From CAZFLN01 sp964519905 (GTDB lineage: Bacteria > Patescibacteriota > Microgenomatia > UBA1400 > UBA1396): 64,000 nt of DNA. A program made the translations under genes and the position numbers. Location: contig CAZFLN010000005.1 of the NCBI GenBank assembly GCA_964519905.1, positions 7,510-71,509 of the forward strand, given 5' to 3'. This document shows, piece after piece, positions 18,621 through 26,004 of this stretch (position 1 is the stretch's first letter; each line of letters begins with the position of its first letter). Under the pieces are notes generated by a model, which made no database searches, was not told where the DNA came from, and saw only the letters and a program-made list of their open reading frames with translations.

Positions 18621-19489
18621 GTTCTGCATTTTCTCAGTCCATATCGCACATTCGTCGCTCACCATACCAAGCTTTGTCGGCGGTGATGCTCGTTTGGGTT
18701 ACGTTTTTTGTCGGATATGTCTTGACACTCTTTTTGGTCGGTTCGCATCGTGTTTTAGAGTACTTTGAGACTCGTCCACAAGTAACAGCTTTCTTCACTC
18801 AGACTACTTCTGCTGAACAGCTTTCACAACACCGCGAAGATCTTTTGCAACAACCTCAGGTTACTGAAGTAAAAATGGTGACACAAGCAGATGCTCTCGA
18901 GATTTATCGACAGCAAATTGGGAACGATCCAGTGCTGTTGGAACTTGTTACCGCTGACATCTTACCTCCTTCTTTGGAAATTTCCACACGATCACTGGAT
19001 GACTTAGCTGGAATTGCGGAAGCGGTTCAAGGTTTTGCCGGCATCGATGAAGTGGTGTATCAAAAGGACATTGTGGATAGTCTCCGTTACTGGACAACCT
19101 TGTTGCGACAAATTGGGATTGGTACATTGGCTATTTTTGCCAGCATCGCTGGTCTGGTTATTGTGGTCATAACAAGTATGCGTATTGCCAGCCGTCGAGC
19201 TGAAATTCGAATTATGCGTTTAATGGGTGCGACAAAATGGTATATTCAACAACCTTTCTTGCTGGAAGGTGCACTGTACGGGATTACTGGCTCAGTGCTT
19301 GGTTGGGTAAGTGCGTATATCTTACTGTTGTATGCCTCTCCTACCGTGCAGTCATTTTTTGCCGAGATAGCATTGGTTCCAGTTCCATGGGAGTTTATGG
19401 CGCTGTTGTTGGCTGCTGGCACTTCGGTTGGACTCTTGTTAGGCTTCGTGGCCAGCTTTTGGAGTACTCGCCGTTTGTTCCGTGTGTAG
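18617..19489 (+). CDS. ftsX: Cell-division permease FtsX
   Basis: A 290-residue FtsX. Helix 1 is at residues ~20-45, followed by an extracytoplasmic loop of about 120 residues that would contact the hydrolase activator (VTAFFTQTTSAEQLSQ... VVYQKDIVDSLRYW). Three further helices include IASRRAEIRIMRLMGATKWYI between helices 2 and 3, the usual FtsX signature. It does not itself transport. Coupled to ftsE by ATGA and followed 42 bp later by the M23 protein that is its likely partner. Confidence 0.93.
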   Translation: MSSAFSQSISHIRRSPYQALSAVMLVWVTFFVGYVLTLFLVGSHRVLEYFETRPQVTAFFTQTTSAEQLSQHREDLLQQPQVTEVKMVTQADALEIYRQQIGNDPVLLELVTADILPPSLEISTRSLDDLAGIAEAVQGFAGIDEVVYQKDIVDSLRYWTTLLRQIGIGTLAIFASIAGLVIVVITSMRIASRRAEIRIMRLMGATKWYIQQPFLLEGALYGITGSVLGWVSAYILLLYASPTVQSFFAEIALVPVPWEFMALLLAAGTSVGLLLGFVASFWSTRRLFRV

Positions 19490-19519
19490 ATTTTAGATGA
19501 ATTTACACTGTAATCTTGA

Positions 19520-19531
19520 TATGATGAAAGT
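19520..19531 (+). promoter_or_regulatory. Extended -10 of the M23 peptidase gene, leaderless
   Basis: TGA-TATGAT (-10 at 19520-19525) then six bases to ATG 19532. The M23 gene can thus be transcribed independently of ftsEX. Confidence 0.75.
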
Positions 19532-20752
19532 ATGCTAGAGTTAAAAACACTCCGATTTGTGTTTTCCGTCCCGCTGTTATTGGCAGGGCTGTTTTTTTTC
19601 TCGACTCTTTTCGTTTCTCAAGTCGTGTTTGCGCAAGCAACCGGATCTGCACAGCTGTCGGAAGAAGAGCGAAAACAAGTTCAGTCACGCATTGATGAGT
19701 TGACTCAGAAGTTAGAGGAAGTAAAGCAAGAGAAGAATACACTTTCTTCTGCCATCAAACTGATTGACAATAAAACGCTCCTGAATGAACAGCAGATCCG
19801 CAAAACGCAGCTGGAAATCCAGGTTACGCAGTCCGAAGTGCTTGATTTGACAGAGCGGGTTGAAGGACTGAAGACAACGCTTTCAGAATTGTCAGTCGCG
19901 CTTATTCATCGTATTCAACAGCAGTACAAGCAGCACAGCGGTGACGCTATGAGTCGATTGTTTGCTACAACTGGTGCAGAAGATTACTTCAAGCAGGATA
20001 AATATATTTCTAAGGTTCGAGCTCACACGCAAGAACTCATTATGACCACAGAGGAAAAGCGGCAAGATTACGAGCATCAGCGCGAGTCCAAAGAACAAAA
20101 GCAGACTCAACTTGAGTCTTTACAGTCACGTTTATCTCAGCAGCAGACAGAATTAGCTGAGCAAAAAGAGGACAAGCGCCGTCTTTTGTCAGTCACTCAA
20201 AATGATGAACGAAATTATCAGCAGCAACTGGCTGCCGCCCAAGCGGAAGCGGCTGGATTACTTCAAATTAAAGCTGGTCGCGGAAATGAGTCAGAAGTTG
20301 GAACCGTAAAAGAAGGTGATGTTATTGCCAGTATTATTCCTGGGAAATCGTTTTGTTCGAGTGGTACGCATCTGCACTTTGAGGTGATTAAGGACGGAAA
20401 CTACACGAATCCGTTTTCTTGGCTGAGTGGTGATCCGAGTCTTATTAACTCTTCCTCTGACCCGGCCAATCCAAGTGGCTCTTGGCGCTGGCCAGTACAA
20501 GATCCAGCTCGAATTACGCAAGGCTACGGAATGAGTTGGTACGCCCGTGTTATGCGTGCCTACGGTGGGAGTCCTCATACCGGTATTGATTTGGTCAGTA
20601 AGAGTTCGAGTAATTTGCAGGTGGTGGCAGTGAAATCAGGTACTTTGTATCGCGGAGCAATTCGCTGTGGTGGTGGGAATATGCAGTACGTCAAGGTAAA
20701 ACACGAAGATGATCCCTCTATTTCTACTGTCTACGTGCATGTAAATTACTAA
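19532..20752 (+). CDS. EnvC-like coiled-coil M23 (LytM) protein with apparently permuted catalytic domain
   Basis: A 406-residue secreted protein. Signal peptide residues 1-34 (cleavage after VFA). Long coiled coils span ~40-250, rich in Gln and Glu, as in EnvC/PcsB partners of FtsEX. The metallopeptidase part follows in an unusual order. The segment VKEGDVIASIIPG...GTHLHFEVIKDG, with the HxH ligands H280 and H282, comes first. The WPVQDPARITQGYG...HTGIDL segment with the HxxxD ligands H349 and D353 follows, then YVH (H403), and the protein stops three residues later. In ordinary M23 domains HxxxD comes first and HLHFE last. All zinc ligands are present, so the domain looks circularly permuted and active rather than degenerate. 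Its place behind ftsEX argues for septal peptidoglycan cleavage. Confidence 0.88.
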   Translation: MLELKTLRFVFSVPLLLAGLFFFSTLFVSQVVFAQATGSAQLSEEERKQVQSRIDELTQKLEEVKQEKNTLSSAIKLIDNKTLLNEQQIRKTQLEIQVTQSEVLDLTERVEGLKTTLSELSVALIHRIQQQYKQHSGDAMSRLFATTGAEDYFKQDKYISKVRAHTQELIMTTEEKRQDYEHQRESKEQKQTQLESLQSRLSQQQTELAEQKEDKRRLLSVTQNDERNYQQQLAAAQAEAAGLLQIKAGRGNESEVGTVKEGDVIASIIPGKSFCSSGTHLHFEVIKDGNYTNPFSWLSGDPSLINSSSDPANPSGSWRWPVQDPARITQGYGMSWYARVMRAYGGSPHTGIDLVSKSSSNLQVVAVKSGTLYRGAIRCGGGNMQYVKVKHEDDPSISTVYVHVNY

Positions 20753-20781
20753 TTTGTTTGTTTCTCGTCTGTTTTTGCCGT

Positions 20782-20793
20782 TATATTTTTCGT
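20782..20793 (+). promoter_or_regulatory. -10 box of the lamin-tail-like gene, leaderless
   Basis: TATATT at 20782-20787, six bases, ATG 20794. Confidence 0.7.
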
Positions 20794-21678
20794 ATGATTT
20801 TTCGAAAAATATGTGCTGTTTTGGGGGTAATTTTCTTTTTCCCCCTTTTTCCTAGTCAAGTCTTTGCTGAGTCTCCACTCATAATTCGTGCCCTGTACCC
20901 CGTTCCACCAACTGGCGAGGAAGAGTGGATTTTAATTCAACAGTTAGATCCTGAAGCAAGTGGTTCTGCTGTAATTTCAGATACGCATGGCAGCATAAAG
21001 TCCTATTCATTTTCGTATCTTCCTCAAGAAGTATGGTACGAAATAAAAGCTGGTCAGAGCAAAATAGTCCTCAATAATGATTCAGATTCCGTTGTGCTGA
21101 GCCTACCATTGGGTAGTGAGGAGACGAGTCGCGTGTATGAGGCGAGTTCTGCTCACAGAGGCATGGTGTGGGCAAAACTGGACACTGGCTGGACTTGGAT
21201 CACGCTCACTGATTTGGCTGAAAGGAGAGAGAAAAATAACTGGGCTTTGGCAGTGGATATTCCAGAAGAAGCTCAAGGAGAGCGGGAGAAAAACATTCAT
21301 ACCTTGAGTTTTGAGTCTCAAGTGCAATCGGAAAAAGGAGACACTTCATTGGTCGAGCCTAATTCAGAAGATGAGGAACATGAGTCATCAGTGTCAGGGA
21401 ATATGAGTTCGCCGTATCCAGCAGTAGAAATAGAGCTGCGTAATTTTGATCAGAGTTCTTCTTTTCTTGCCCAGAATCGGGAGAATCAAATAGTTTTGTC
21501 CAGGCCAGATTACGCTCAAGAAATTGAAGTATTTGAGAATTGGCGCCAGCAGTGGCGGATGTCCGCGCTGTTCTTTCTGGCGAGTTTTTGTTGCTGGTGC
21601 GGCTTGGGGCTTTCTCAACTTCTTCCTTGGATTTTGAAAAGACAACGCAGAAAGTGGGCCTGGCCTTTGCTATCATGA
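20794..21678 (+). CDS. Surface protein with lamin-tail-like domain and C-terminal membrane helix
   Basis: A 294-residue protein. ATG 20794, six bases after TATATT, gives a clean signal peptide ending at VFA-ES; an upstream in-frame start would bury it. Residues ~27-140 (PLIIRALYPVPPTGEEEWILIQ, then IVLNNDSDSVVLSLP, then WAKLDTGWTWI) follow the pattern of lamin-tail domains, immunoglobulin-like folds common on bacterial surface proteins. A long acidic linker follows. The C-terminus has a membrane helix (ALFFLASFCCWCGLGLSQLLPWIL) and a basic tail, the layout of a protein left anchored in the membrane facing outward. Function unknown; the lamin-tail call is by pattern only. Confidence 0.7.
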   Translation: MIFRKICAVLGVIFFFPLFPSQVFAESPLIIRALYPVPPTGEEEWILIQQLDPEASGSAVISDTHGSIKSYSFSYLPQEVWYEIKAGQSKIVLNNDSDSVVLSLPLGSEETSRVYEASSAHRGMVWAKLDTGWTWITLTDLAERREKNNWALAVDIPEEAQGEREKNIHTLSFESQVQSEKGDTSLVEPNSEDEEHESSVSGNMSSPYPAVEIELRNFDQSSSFLAQNRENQIVLSRPDYAQEIEVFENWRQQWRMSALFFLASFCCWCGLGLSQLLPWILKRQRRKWAWPLLS

Positions 21679-21682
21679 AGGC
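21671..21682 (+). promoter_or_regulatory. Extended -10 of the vanZ-like gene, leaderless
   Basis: TTTGC-TATCAT (-10 at 21671-21676) then six bases to ATG 21683. The box overlaps the stop region of the preceding gene. Confidence 0.75.
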
Positions 21683-22072
21683 ATGAATACCAAATGGCGA
21701 AAGCGACTGATTTATTGGCTTCCGGCTATTTTACTGTATGCACTCATAACTTGGTTATCTCATCAACCAAAACTCCCTGCGCCAGGCACACCACTTGCTG
21801 ATTTTTTGTGGTTTAAAGGCGCTCACATGCTGGTATACGCCACGTTAACTGCTTTTGTATGGTTTGCTTGGAAGCGAGGTGAATGGTTTCAGTCATCGTA
21901 TCGTTTATATCGAGTCACATTTATTGTTCTTTTCGTGGCGGCTTGTTTGGATGAGTGGCATCAAACGTTTATTGTCGGAAGAACTGGTCGTTTGAGTGAC
22001 GTTCTGATTGATATGCTGGCAACCTCAGGTGCGCTTCTAGTTATCTCACGGTATAATCGACCTAGACGTTGA
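21683..22072 (+). CDS. VanZ-like membrane protein
   Basis: A 129-residue protein with about four membrane helices. KGAHMLVYATLTAF and CLDEWHQTFIVGRTGRLSDVLIDMLATSGAL match the VanZ family pattern (H...Y.....DE.hQ.f.pgR...~D...n..G). VanZ proteins raise teicoplanin tolerance in enterococci, but most chromosomal members have no defined role. The gene ends 7 bp before tRNA-Pro. Confidence 0.85.
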   Translation: MNTKWRKRLIYWLPAILLYALITWLSHQPKLPAPGTPLADFLWFKGAHMLVYATLTAFVWFAWKRGEWFQSSYRLYRVTFIVLFVAACLDEWHQTFIVGRTGRLSDVLIDMLATSGALLVISRYNRPRR

Positions 22073-23678
22073 GTCTATCCGGGATGTGGCGCAGTTGGTA
22101 GCGCGCACGCATGGGGTGCGTGAGGCCGCTGGTTCGAGTCCAGTCATCCCGACCATTTAAGACAAGACGGTCTTTGAGCAGGGTGTCGAAAGGTTCTTTT
22201 AGCCTGTACATCGTCACTTTTTCCTCATCAATCCATAAGTTCAAGAAAATAATTCTGACAATTTGGTCTTTCACTTCTGGTGTTCCTGCTTTGACGGATA
22301 ATCCAGCGTTTTTAGACAAGTTCAAGAAGTCTTCAAGTGTCAGCACGTCCTGTTCTAAGTCAGGCATGGCTTCCTTGAGTTTGCTGATTTCTTCTTCCAA
22401 TTGAACTTTGCTTCGTTCCAGTTCCTTGACTCGTTCCTCACCAATCTTTCTGACTGTTGAGCCTTCTTCCTGTTTGATAACCTGCAAGGCAGTCGTTCGT
22501 AGTTCACTGTCGGTAGCTTTGAGCAGTCCTTGTTTGGAGTGCAGTTCTGCCTCGAGCTTAGTTTTCTGCTTGGTGAGAACATCGGTCATTTCTTTGAGGT
22601 AAATCTGGTAATCCGCTTCGGTAAAGTTCAGTCCATCCTTGAGAAATTCATACAGCCAATCTAAGACAACCTTTACTCTGACTGACTTTTTGACTCTCTT
22701 GCATCCTGTGGTTTCACACCTGAAGTTGAGGTATCTTTTCCCACTGCCACCAGTAGATGGACCAACGGTCATATTGCCATCACAGAATGAACACTTTACA
22801 AAAGCCTTGAAGGGATAAAAGGTGTAGCGGTGGGTGTTAATAGGCATTAGTCGAGTACCCGACTGAGCTTGGATTTGGTAAAACTCTTCTTCACTGACCG
22901 CAGGTACAAAGTCGTATTTGGTTCGCAGGTCAACCGATTCGCCAGCTTGATTCCACAAACCGTAATAGAAGGAGTCTCTGAACAATTGACTGAGAATCCG
23001 TTTATCCATGTCTACTTTTCTGCCAGTGGATTTGATAAGTCGGTGATAGCCAAGAGCATTGATTGCTTGGGCAATCTTGTCCAGTGCTTCACCTCTGAGC
23101 TTCATCTGCCAGGCTTCTTTAATCAGTTCATGGTTGTTGCCATCAGGTTGATACTTACTGTATTCATCAATCACATATCCGTGTTTGGGGACGTGACTTT
23201 TGCCTTCGCTGGCTTTTCTGACCATACCGCGAGTCACATCTTGGGAAAGTTTATCGGAGTATTGTTTAGACAGCACGAAAGCAAGTCCTAGCATCATTAA
23301 GCCATTCGCATCTTTGGTGAAGTGGTGAGTGACAAACTTTAAGTCCTTGATGATGTCCTCATCAATCATGTCAATGACTTCACCACCTTCTTTCATATTG
23401 CGGGCGAGACGGTCAGGATTCCAGCAGAGAATCCCATCATACTTACCAAGTTTTAGGTCTTTGAGCATTTGCCTGAAAACAGGACGTTTACCAGGCTTCT
23501 TGGCAGATTTTTCTTCTCGAAGGGGCTCACCAACAATGGTTAAATTGAGGCGTTTGGCAAGCTGAAGACACTCGGCAATTTGGTCAGGAATAGACCGAGC
23601 TTGACGCTCTGGGTCATCGGTAGATTTGCGAGCGTAGAGGACATATTTGAGTTTGGTATGGTCAACTTCATACTCCAT
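22062..23678 (-). CDS. Large serine recombinase, frame runs through tRNA-Pro
   Basis: A site-specific recombinase of 538 codons as read. The N-terminal resolvase domain carries the nucleophile Ser in VLYARKSTDDPERQ and the Arg of WNPDRLARN. A recombinase domain follows (about residues 165-270), then a zinc ribbon (CSFCDGNMTV...CETTGCK) and a coiled-coil region typical of large serine integrases. The last ~30 codons (from GRDDWTRTSGL on) are the exact antisense of tRNA-Pro plus a few bases, so the natural stop appears to have been lost or displaced at the junction. A GATAAT eight bases before the ATG suggests a short or absent leader. It is probably the integrase of the element at 22156-25073. 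Confidence 0.9.
   Translation of the reverse strand: MEYEVDHTKLKYVLYARKSTDDPERQARSIPDQIAECLQLAKRLNLTIVGEPLREEKSAKKPGKRPVFRQMLKDLKLGKYDGILCWNPDRLARNMKEGGEVIDMIDEDIIKDLKFVTHHFTKDANGLMMLGLAFVLSKQYSDKLSQDVTRGMVRKASEGKSHVPKHGYVIDEYSKYQPDGNNHELIKEAWQMKLRGEALDKIAQAINALGYHRLIKSTGRKVDMDKRILSQLFRDSFYYGLWNQAGESVDLRTKYDFVPAVSEEEFYQIQAQSGTRLMPINTHRYTFYPFKAFVKCSFCDGNMTVGPSTGGSGKRYLNFRCETTGCKRVKKSVRVKVVLDWLYEFLKDGLNFTEADYQIYLKEMTDVLTKQKTKLEAELHSKQGLLKATDSELRTTALQVIKQEEGSTVRKIGEERVKELERSKVQLEEEISKLKEAMPDLEQDVLTLEDFLNLSKNAGLSVKAGTPEVKDQIVRIIFLNLWIDEEKVTMYRLKEPFDTLLKDRLVLNGRDDWTRTSGLTHPMRARYQLRHIPDRLNV
22080..22155 (+). tRNA. tRNA-Pro (anticodon GGG), CCA encoded
   Basis: A complete 76-nt cloverleaf. The acceptor CGGGATG pairs with CATCCCG, the D-stem is GCGC/GCGC, and the anticodon stem CACGC/GCGTG closes the loop ATGGGGT with anticodon GGG. 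The T-arm has TTCGAGT, and the gene ends A-CCA. A serine recombinase gene runs antisense through it, so the gene marks the left edge of an integrated element. Confidence 0.95.
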
Positions 23679-23711
23679 TAAACCCGATTATCCCACGAAA
23701 AAACAAAAACA

Positions 23712-23741
23712 GGAGTACACACCACTCTTTTCCTGTACTCC
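23712..23741. repeat. Inverted repeat upstream of the recombinase
   Basis: GGAGTACA (23712-23719) and TGTACTCC (23734-23741) form a perfect 8-bp inverted repeat with a 14-base loop. It lies 34 bp upstream of the recombinase start codon. It could be an operator, a hairpin, or half of a recombination site. The rest of 23679-23907 shows no gene. Confidence 0.5.
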
Positions 23742-23895
23742 AACCAACCTCCCTTGACCCGTTTCTGCCACAGCAGGGGTGGCACAGTAAAACCACGAAA
23801 ACCTAACAATACATAACACATTAAAGAAAGCCTATAAAAATCAATTGGTTGCCAAGAAGCTCCTTCATCTAATTGATAGCCATTAAACAAACTGG

Positions 23896-23907
23896 TATCA
23901 TATCATC
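23896..23907 (+). promoter_or_regulatory. Extended -10 of the element cargo gene, leaderless
   Basis: TGG-TATCAT (-10 at 23896-23901), six bases, ATG 23908. The cargo gene thus follows the same promoter design as the host genes. Confidence 0.65.
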
Positions 23908-24558
23908 ATGATTAACTCAGAAGCAGGTCAACAAGATTACCAAAACTTGAGAGATATTCAAAAACCTCTTCAAGAGATTATCGCTGTTCTAGAAAATGCC
24001 GGAAGTGACGTTTCTGACCGAGCGAAGCGACTGAAGGAGGCTGTTGACTCTTTAGACGGCAAAACTGTACCTCAACAAATAGGTGATGCTCTCATCAAGA
24101 TGTTTAAAACAATTCCTGAAGCTTACCATCTAGGTACTCCAGAGATGAATGTTTTTTTAGGTCTAGGAGTGACCTTGATTAAAAATGAAAAAGGGGATTA
24201 CTCCGTACACTCAGCACCGGAGAAACCAGATAGTCCTGCTGAAAAGCCTGCACCTGCTAGTAATAGTGAGACATTTTCTGATGAGTCAGGAATAGATGTT
24301 TGGAGGATAGCTGACACGAGAGATTATCATGAAGTCCCTAATGTTATTGCCTATGAAATAGCCCATAAAGATTCATATCGTTTTCAGCATGGTACAGCTC
24401 CAGGCAATACTTTTAGTTGGAGTAATGGCAACTTGAGAGCAGAGCCAGGTGATGAAAAATCGGATTCAGTACTCAAAGGTAATTTGCTAGAAGAATTACG
24501 TTCGAAAAAGGTTAAGGGCAGTGTTACTCTTTCAACTGGTGAAAGAATTGAGCTATAA
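23908..24558 (+). CDS. Hypothetical cargo protein, 216 residues
   Basis: Not recognised. The N-terminal ~80 residues look helical (NLRDIQKPLQEIIAVLENAG...). A Pro/Ala/Ser linker (EKPDSPAEKPAPASNSETFSDES) occupies roughly residues 107-132. The C-terminal ~85 residues form a distinct domain with DVWRIADTRDYHEVPNVIAYEIAHKDSYRFQHG. No signal peptide or membrane helix. Converges on the minus-strand gene with a 6-bp overlap. It lies in the probable integrative element, so roles in element maintenance or defence are possible but unsupported. Confidence 0.6.
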   Translation: MINSEAGQQDYQNLRDIQKPLQEIIAVLENAGSDVSDRAKRLKEAVDSLDGKTVPQQIGDALIKMFKTIPEAYHLGTPEMNVFLGLGVTLIKNEKGDYSVHSAPEKPDSPAEKPAPASNSETFSDESGIDVWRIADTRDYHEVPNVIAYEIAHKDSYRFQHGTAPGNTFSWSNGNLRAEPGDEKSDSVLKGNLLEELRSKKVKGSVTLSTGERIEL

Positions 24559-24828
24559 ATCCTTCTGAAATAGTTCAAACACCTTCTTCTTGATATTTCT
24601 AAAAAAGGCAAATAGACGGTTTTTCTTGAGTTTCAGATACAGAATCTCTCGTCCTTGACTGTCTCGCATCGCCATAGAATTCCTGACACCATCCTCACCG
24701 AGCTTTTGTTGTTGCTCTACAGCTTTGAGTGCCATCATTATTTCAGCTCGATTGGCATGAGGTCGTTTGAGTTCTTCTGTTAATAATCGCTTATTGAGTT
24801 CGAGGTCTTCATCAAAAGAAAGTGCCAT
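24553..24828 (-). CDS. Hypothetical small protein, 91 residues
   Basis: A charged, helical protein (LSFDEDLELNKRLLTEELKRPHANRAEIMMALKAVEQQQ). Its C-terminal third is strongly basic and hydrophobic (LKLKKNRLFAFFRNIKKKVFELFQKDL), amphipathic enough to touch a membrane or nucleic acid. A TATAAT on its strand lies 12 bases before the ATG. No known family. Confidence 0.55.
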   Translation of the reverse strand: MALSFDEDLELNKRLLTEELKRPHANRAEIMMALKAVEQQQKLGEDGVRNSMAMRDSQGREILYLKLKKNRLFAFFRNIKKKVFELFQKDL

Positions 24829-24866
24829 AATTTGACCGTGATTATACCTGTTTTAGCCAAGAAGTC

Positions 24867-25073
24867 CTAGTAGAGGTAAACCAACCCAGCATTGTTTTCA
24901 CCACGAATGAAGTAATCTTCAGACAAGTCAGAACCTAAAACAACCTTAAGTGGTTCCCAGCATGATAAAATCACTTCTGTAAGGCGTTCAAAGTCTGTCG
25001 CCTTCACTCGACTGTTTTTAAGATTGATGAGCTCTGCTCTTCCCGTCAGTTCGCATTTTGTTAGGAAGCTTTG
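24867..25073 (-). pseudogene. 5'-truncated open frame at the right edge of the element
   Basis: An open frame of 68 codons ends with a stop at 24867-24869. It reads like real protein (KNSRVKATDFERLTEVILSC, GSDLSEDYFIRGENNAGLVY) but contains no Met and stops upstream exactly at the promoter of the next gene. It is probably the 3' remnant of a gene cut when the element inserted or decayed. Family unknown. Confidence 0.45.
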
Positions 25074-25074
25074 C

Positions 25075-25087
25075 TACAATGAATTCA
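25075..25087 (+). promoter_or_regulatory. Extended -10 upstream of the nuclease gene
   Basis: TTTGC-TACAAT (-10 at 25075-25080). The seventh base after the box is 25087, next to ATG 25088 of a 9-codon frame. The nuclease start at 25110 lies 22 nt further on. Confidence 0.7.
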
Positions 25088-25117
25088 ATGCACCAAGAAA
25101 GTTTTGCACATGTCTGA
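25088..25117 (+). CDS. Possible 9-codon leader peptide overlapping the nuclease start
   Basis: ATG 25088 falls at the expected transcription start and opens the frame MHQESFAHV, ending in TGA at 25115-25117, five bases past the nuclease ATG (25110) in another frame. If the transcript is leaderless, ribosomes would load on this short frame first and could reinitiate on the nuclease. It is too short to be judged by coding statistics. Confidence 0.35.
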   Translation: MHQESFAHV

Positions 25118-25979
25118 TAAATACTCTGCCGTTTGGGTTTCTCACACTTCCATGAGTGATTTTTTACGATGCCCTCGCGCGTATTATCTCAAGAATGTGT
25201 ATCGTGATCCAAAAACTAAGCACAAAATTCAGCTCATGGCGCCACCACTCGCGCTCGGACAGGCAGTGCATGATGTTTTGGAGTCTTTGTCAGTGCTCCC
25301 GACAGCGACTCGCTTGAGTGAGTCACTCGTGGAGAAAATGAGACCGGCTTGGCAAAAGGTGAGCGGGAAACGCGGTGGGTTTCCGAACGAAGATGTAGAG
25401 ATAAAGTATAAACTTCGAGGTGAAGCGATGTTGCGTCGTGTTATGGAACACCCTGGGCCGATTGCTCGTCAGGCTGTAAAGATTAAGGAAGATTTACCTC
25501 ACTACTGGCTCTCCGAAGAAGAAGGGATCATTCTCTGTGGCAAAATTGACTGGTTAGAGTACCTTCCAGAACAGGATGCCGTTTCTATTCTCGACTTTAA
25601 GACCGGAAAGAGTGAGGAAGATGCGGCTTCTCTTCAATTGCCTATCTATCATCTGTTGGTGCATAATTGTCAGCGCCGAAAAGTTTCGGGAGCAGCCTAT
25701 TGGTACCTCGAAACAAACAATGAGCTGACGCCGAAAGATTTACCTGCACTCGAAGAAGCGCACGATCGTGTTCTTGAAGTTGCGAAACAAGTCAAACTTG
25801 CTCGTCAGCTCGAACGGTATCGCTGCCCGCAAGGAGACGAGGGCTGTAGAAATTGCCAACCAATGGAAGCCATTATTCGCGGCGAAGCCGAGTTCGTGGG
25901 AGAAAACACGTACGGGCAGGATATTTATATCTTGCCACAACAGCAAAAATCACATGAAGAAGAAAGCTACATTTTGTAG
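25110..25979 (+). CDS. PD-(D/E)XK nuclease of the RecB/Cas4-like type
   Basis: A 289-residue nuclease. The catalytic core is GKIDWLEYL (Asp) followed by VSILDFKTGK (Asp-x-Lys), with QLPIYHLLV as the downstream RecB-type motif. One Cys near the N-terminus (SDFLRCPRAYYL) and three near the C-terminus (CPQGDEGCRNCQP) match the four-cysteine layout that binds a 4Fe-4S cluster in AddB and Cas4. No CRISPR array or cas genes are nearby, so a repair function is more likely than adaptation. The start 25110 is chosen over TTG 25104. Downstream neighbour is convergent. Confidence 0.85.
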   Translation: MSDKYSAVWVSHTSMSDFLRCPRAYYLKNVYRDPKTKHKIQLMAPPLALGQAVHDVLESLSVLPTATRLSESLVEKMRPAWQKVSGKRGGFPNEDVEIKYKLRGEAMLRRVMEHPGPIARQAVKIKEDLPHYWLSEEEGIILCGKIDWLEYLPEQDAVSILDFKTGKSEEDAASLQLPIYHLLVHNCQRRKVSGAAYWYLETNNELTPKDLPALEEAHDRVLEVAKQVKLARQLERYRCPQGDEGCRNCQPMEAIIRGEAEFVGENTYGQDIYILPQQQKSHEEESYIL

Positions 25980-26004
25980 CCTTTTCTTTCCCTTCACTTC
26001 GTTT

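Larger units (their letters stand above)
22156..25073. mobile_element. Probable small integrative element next to tRNA-Pro
   Basis: Bounded on the left by the 3' end of tRNA-Pro and on the right, by inference, at the truncated frame just before the promoter at 25075. Contents: serine recombinase, two unrecognised genes (23908-24558 and 24553-24828) and a 5'-truncated frame. I found no copy of the tRNA end on the right. That fits a serine recombinase, whose crossover core can be only two bases, but it leaves the right boundary uncertain. Confidence 0.55.

Noticed and set aside
22869..23291. Plus-strand frame of 140 codons inside the recombinase gene
   Set aside because: Antisense shadow of the conserved serine recombinase; no promoter or Shine-Dalgarno.
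22080..25109. Long direct repeat of the tRNA-Pro end marking attR
   Set aside because: I looked for a copy of the tRNA 3' end near the right edge and saw none; any shared core must be only a few bases.
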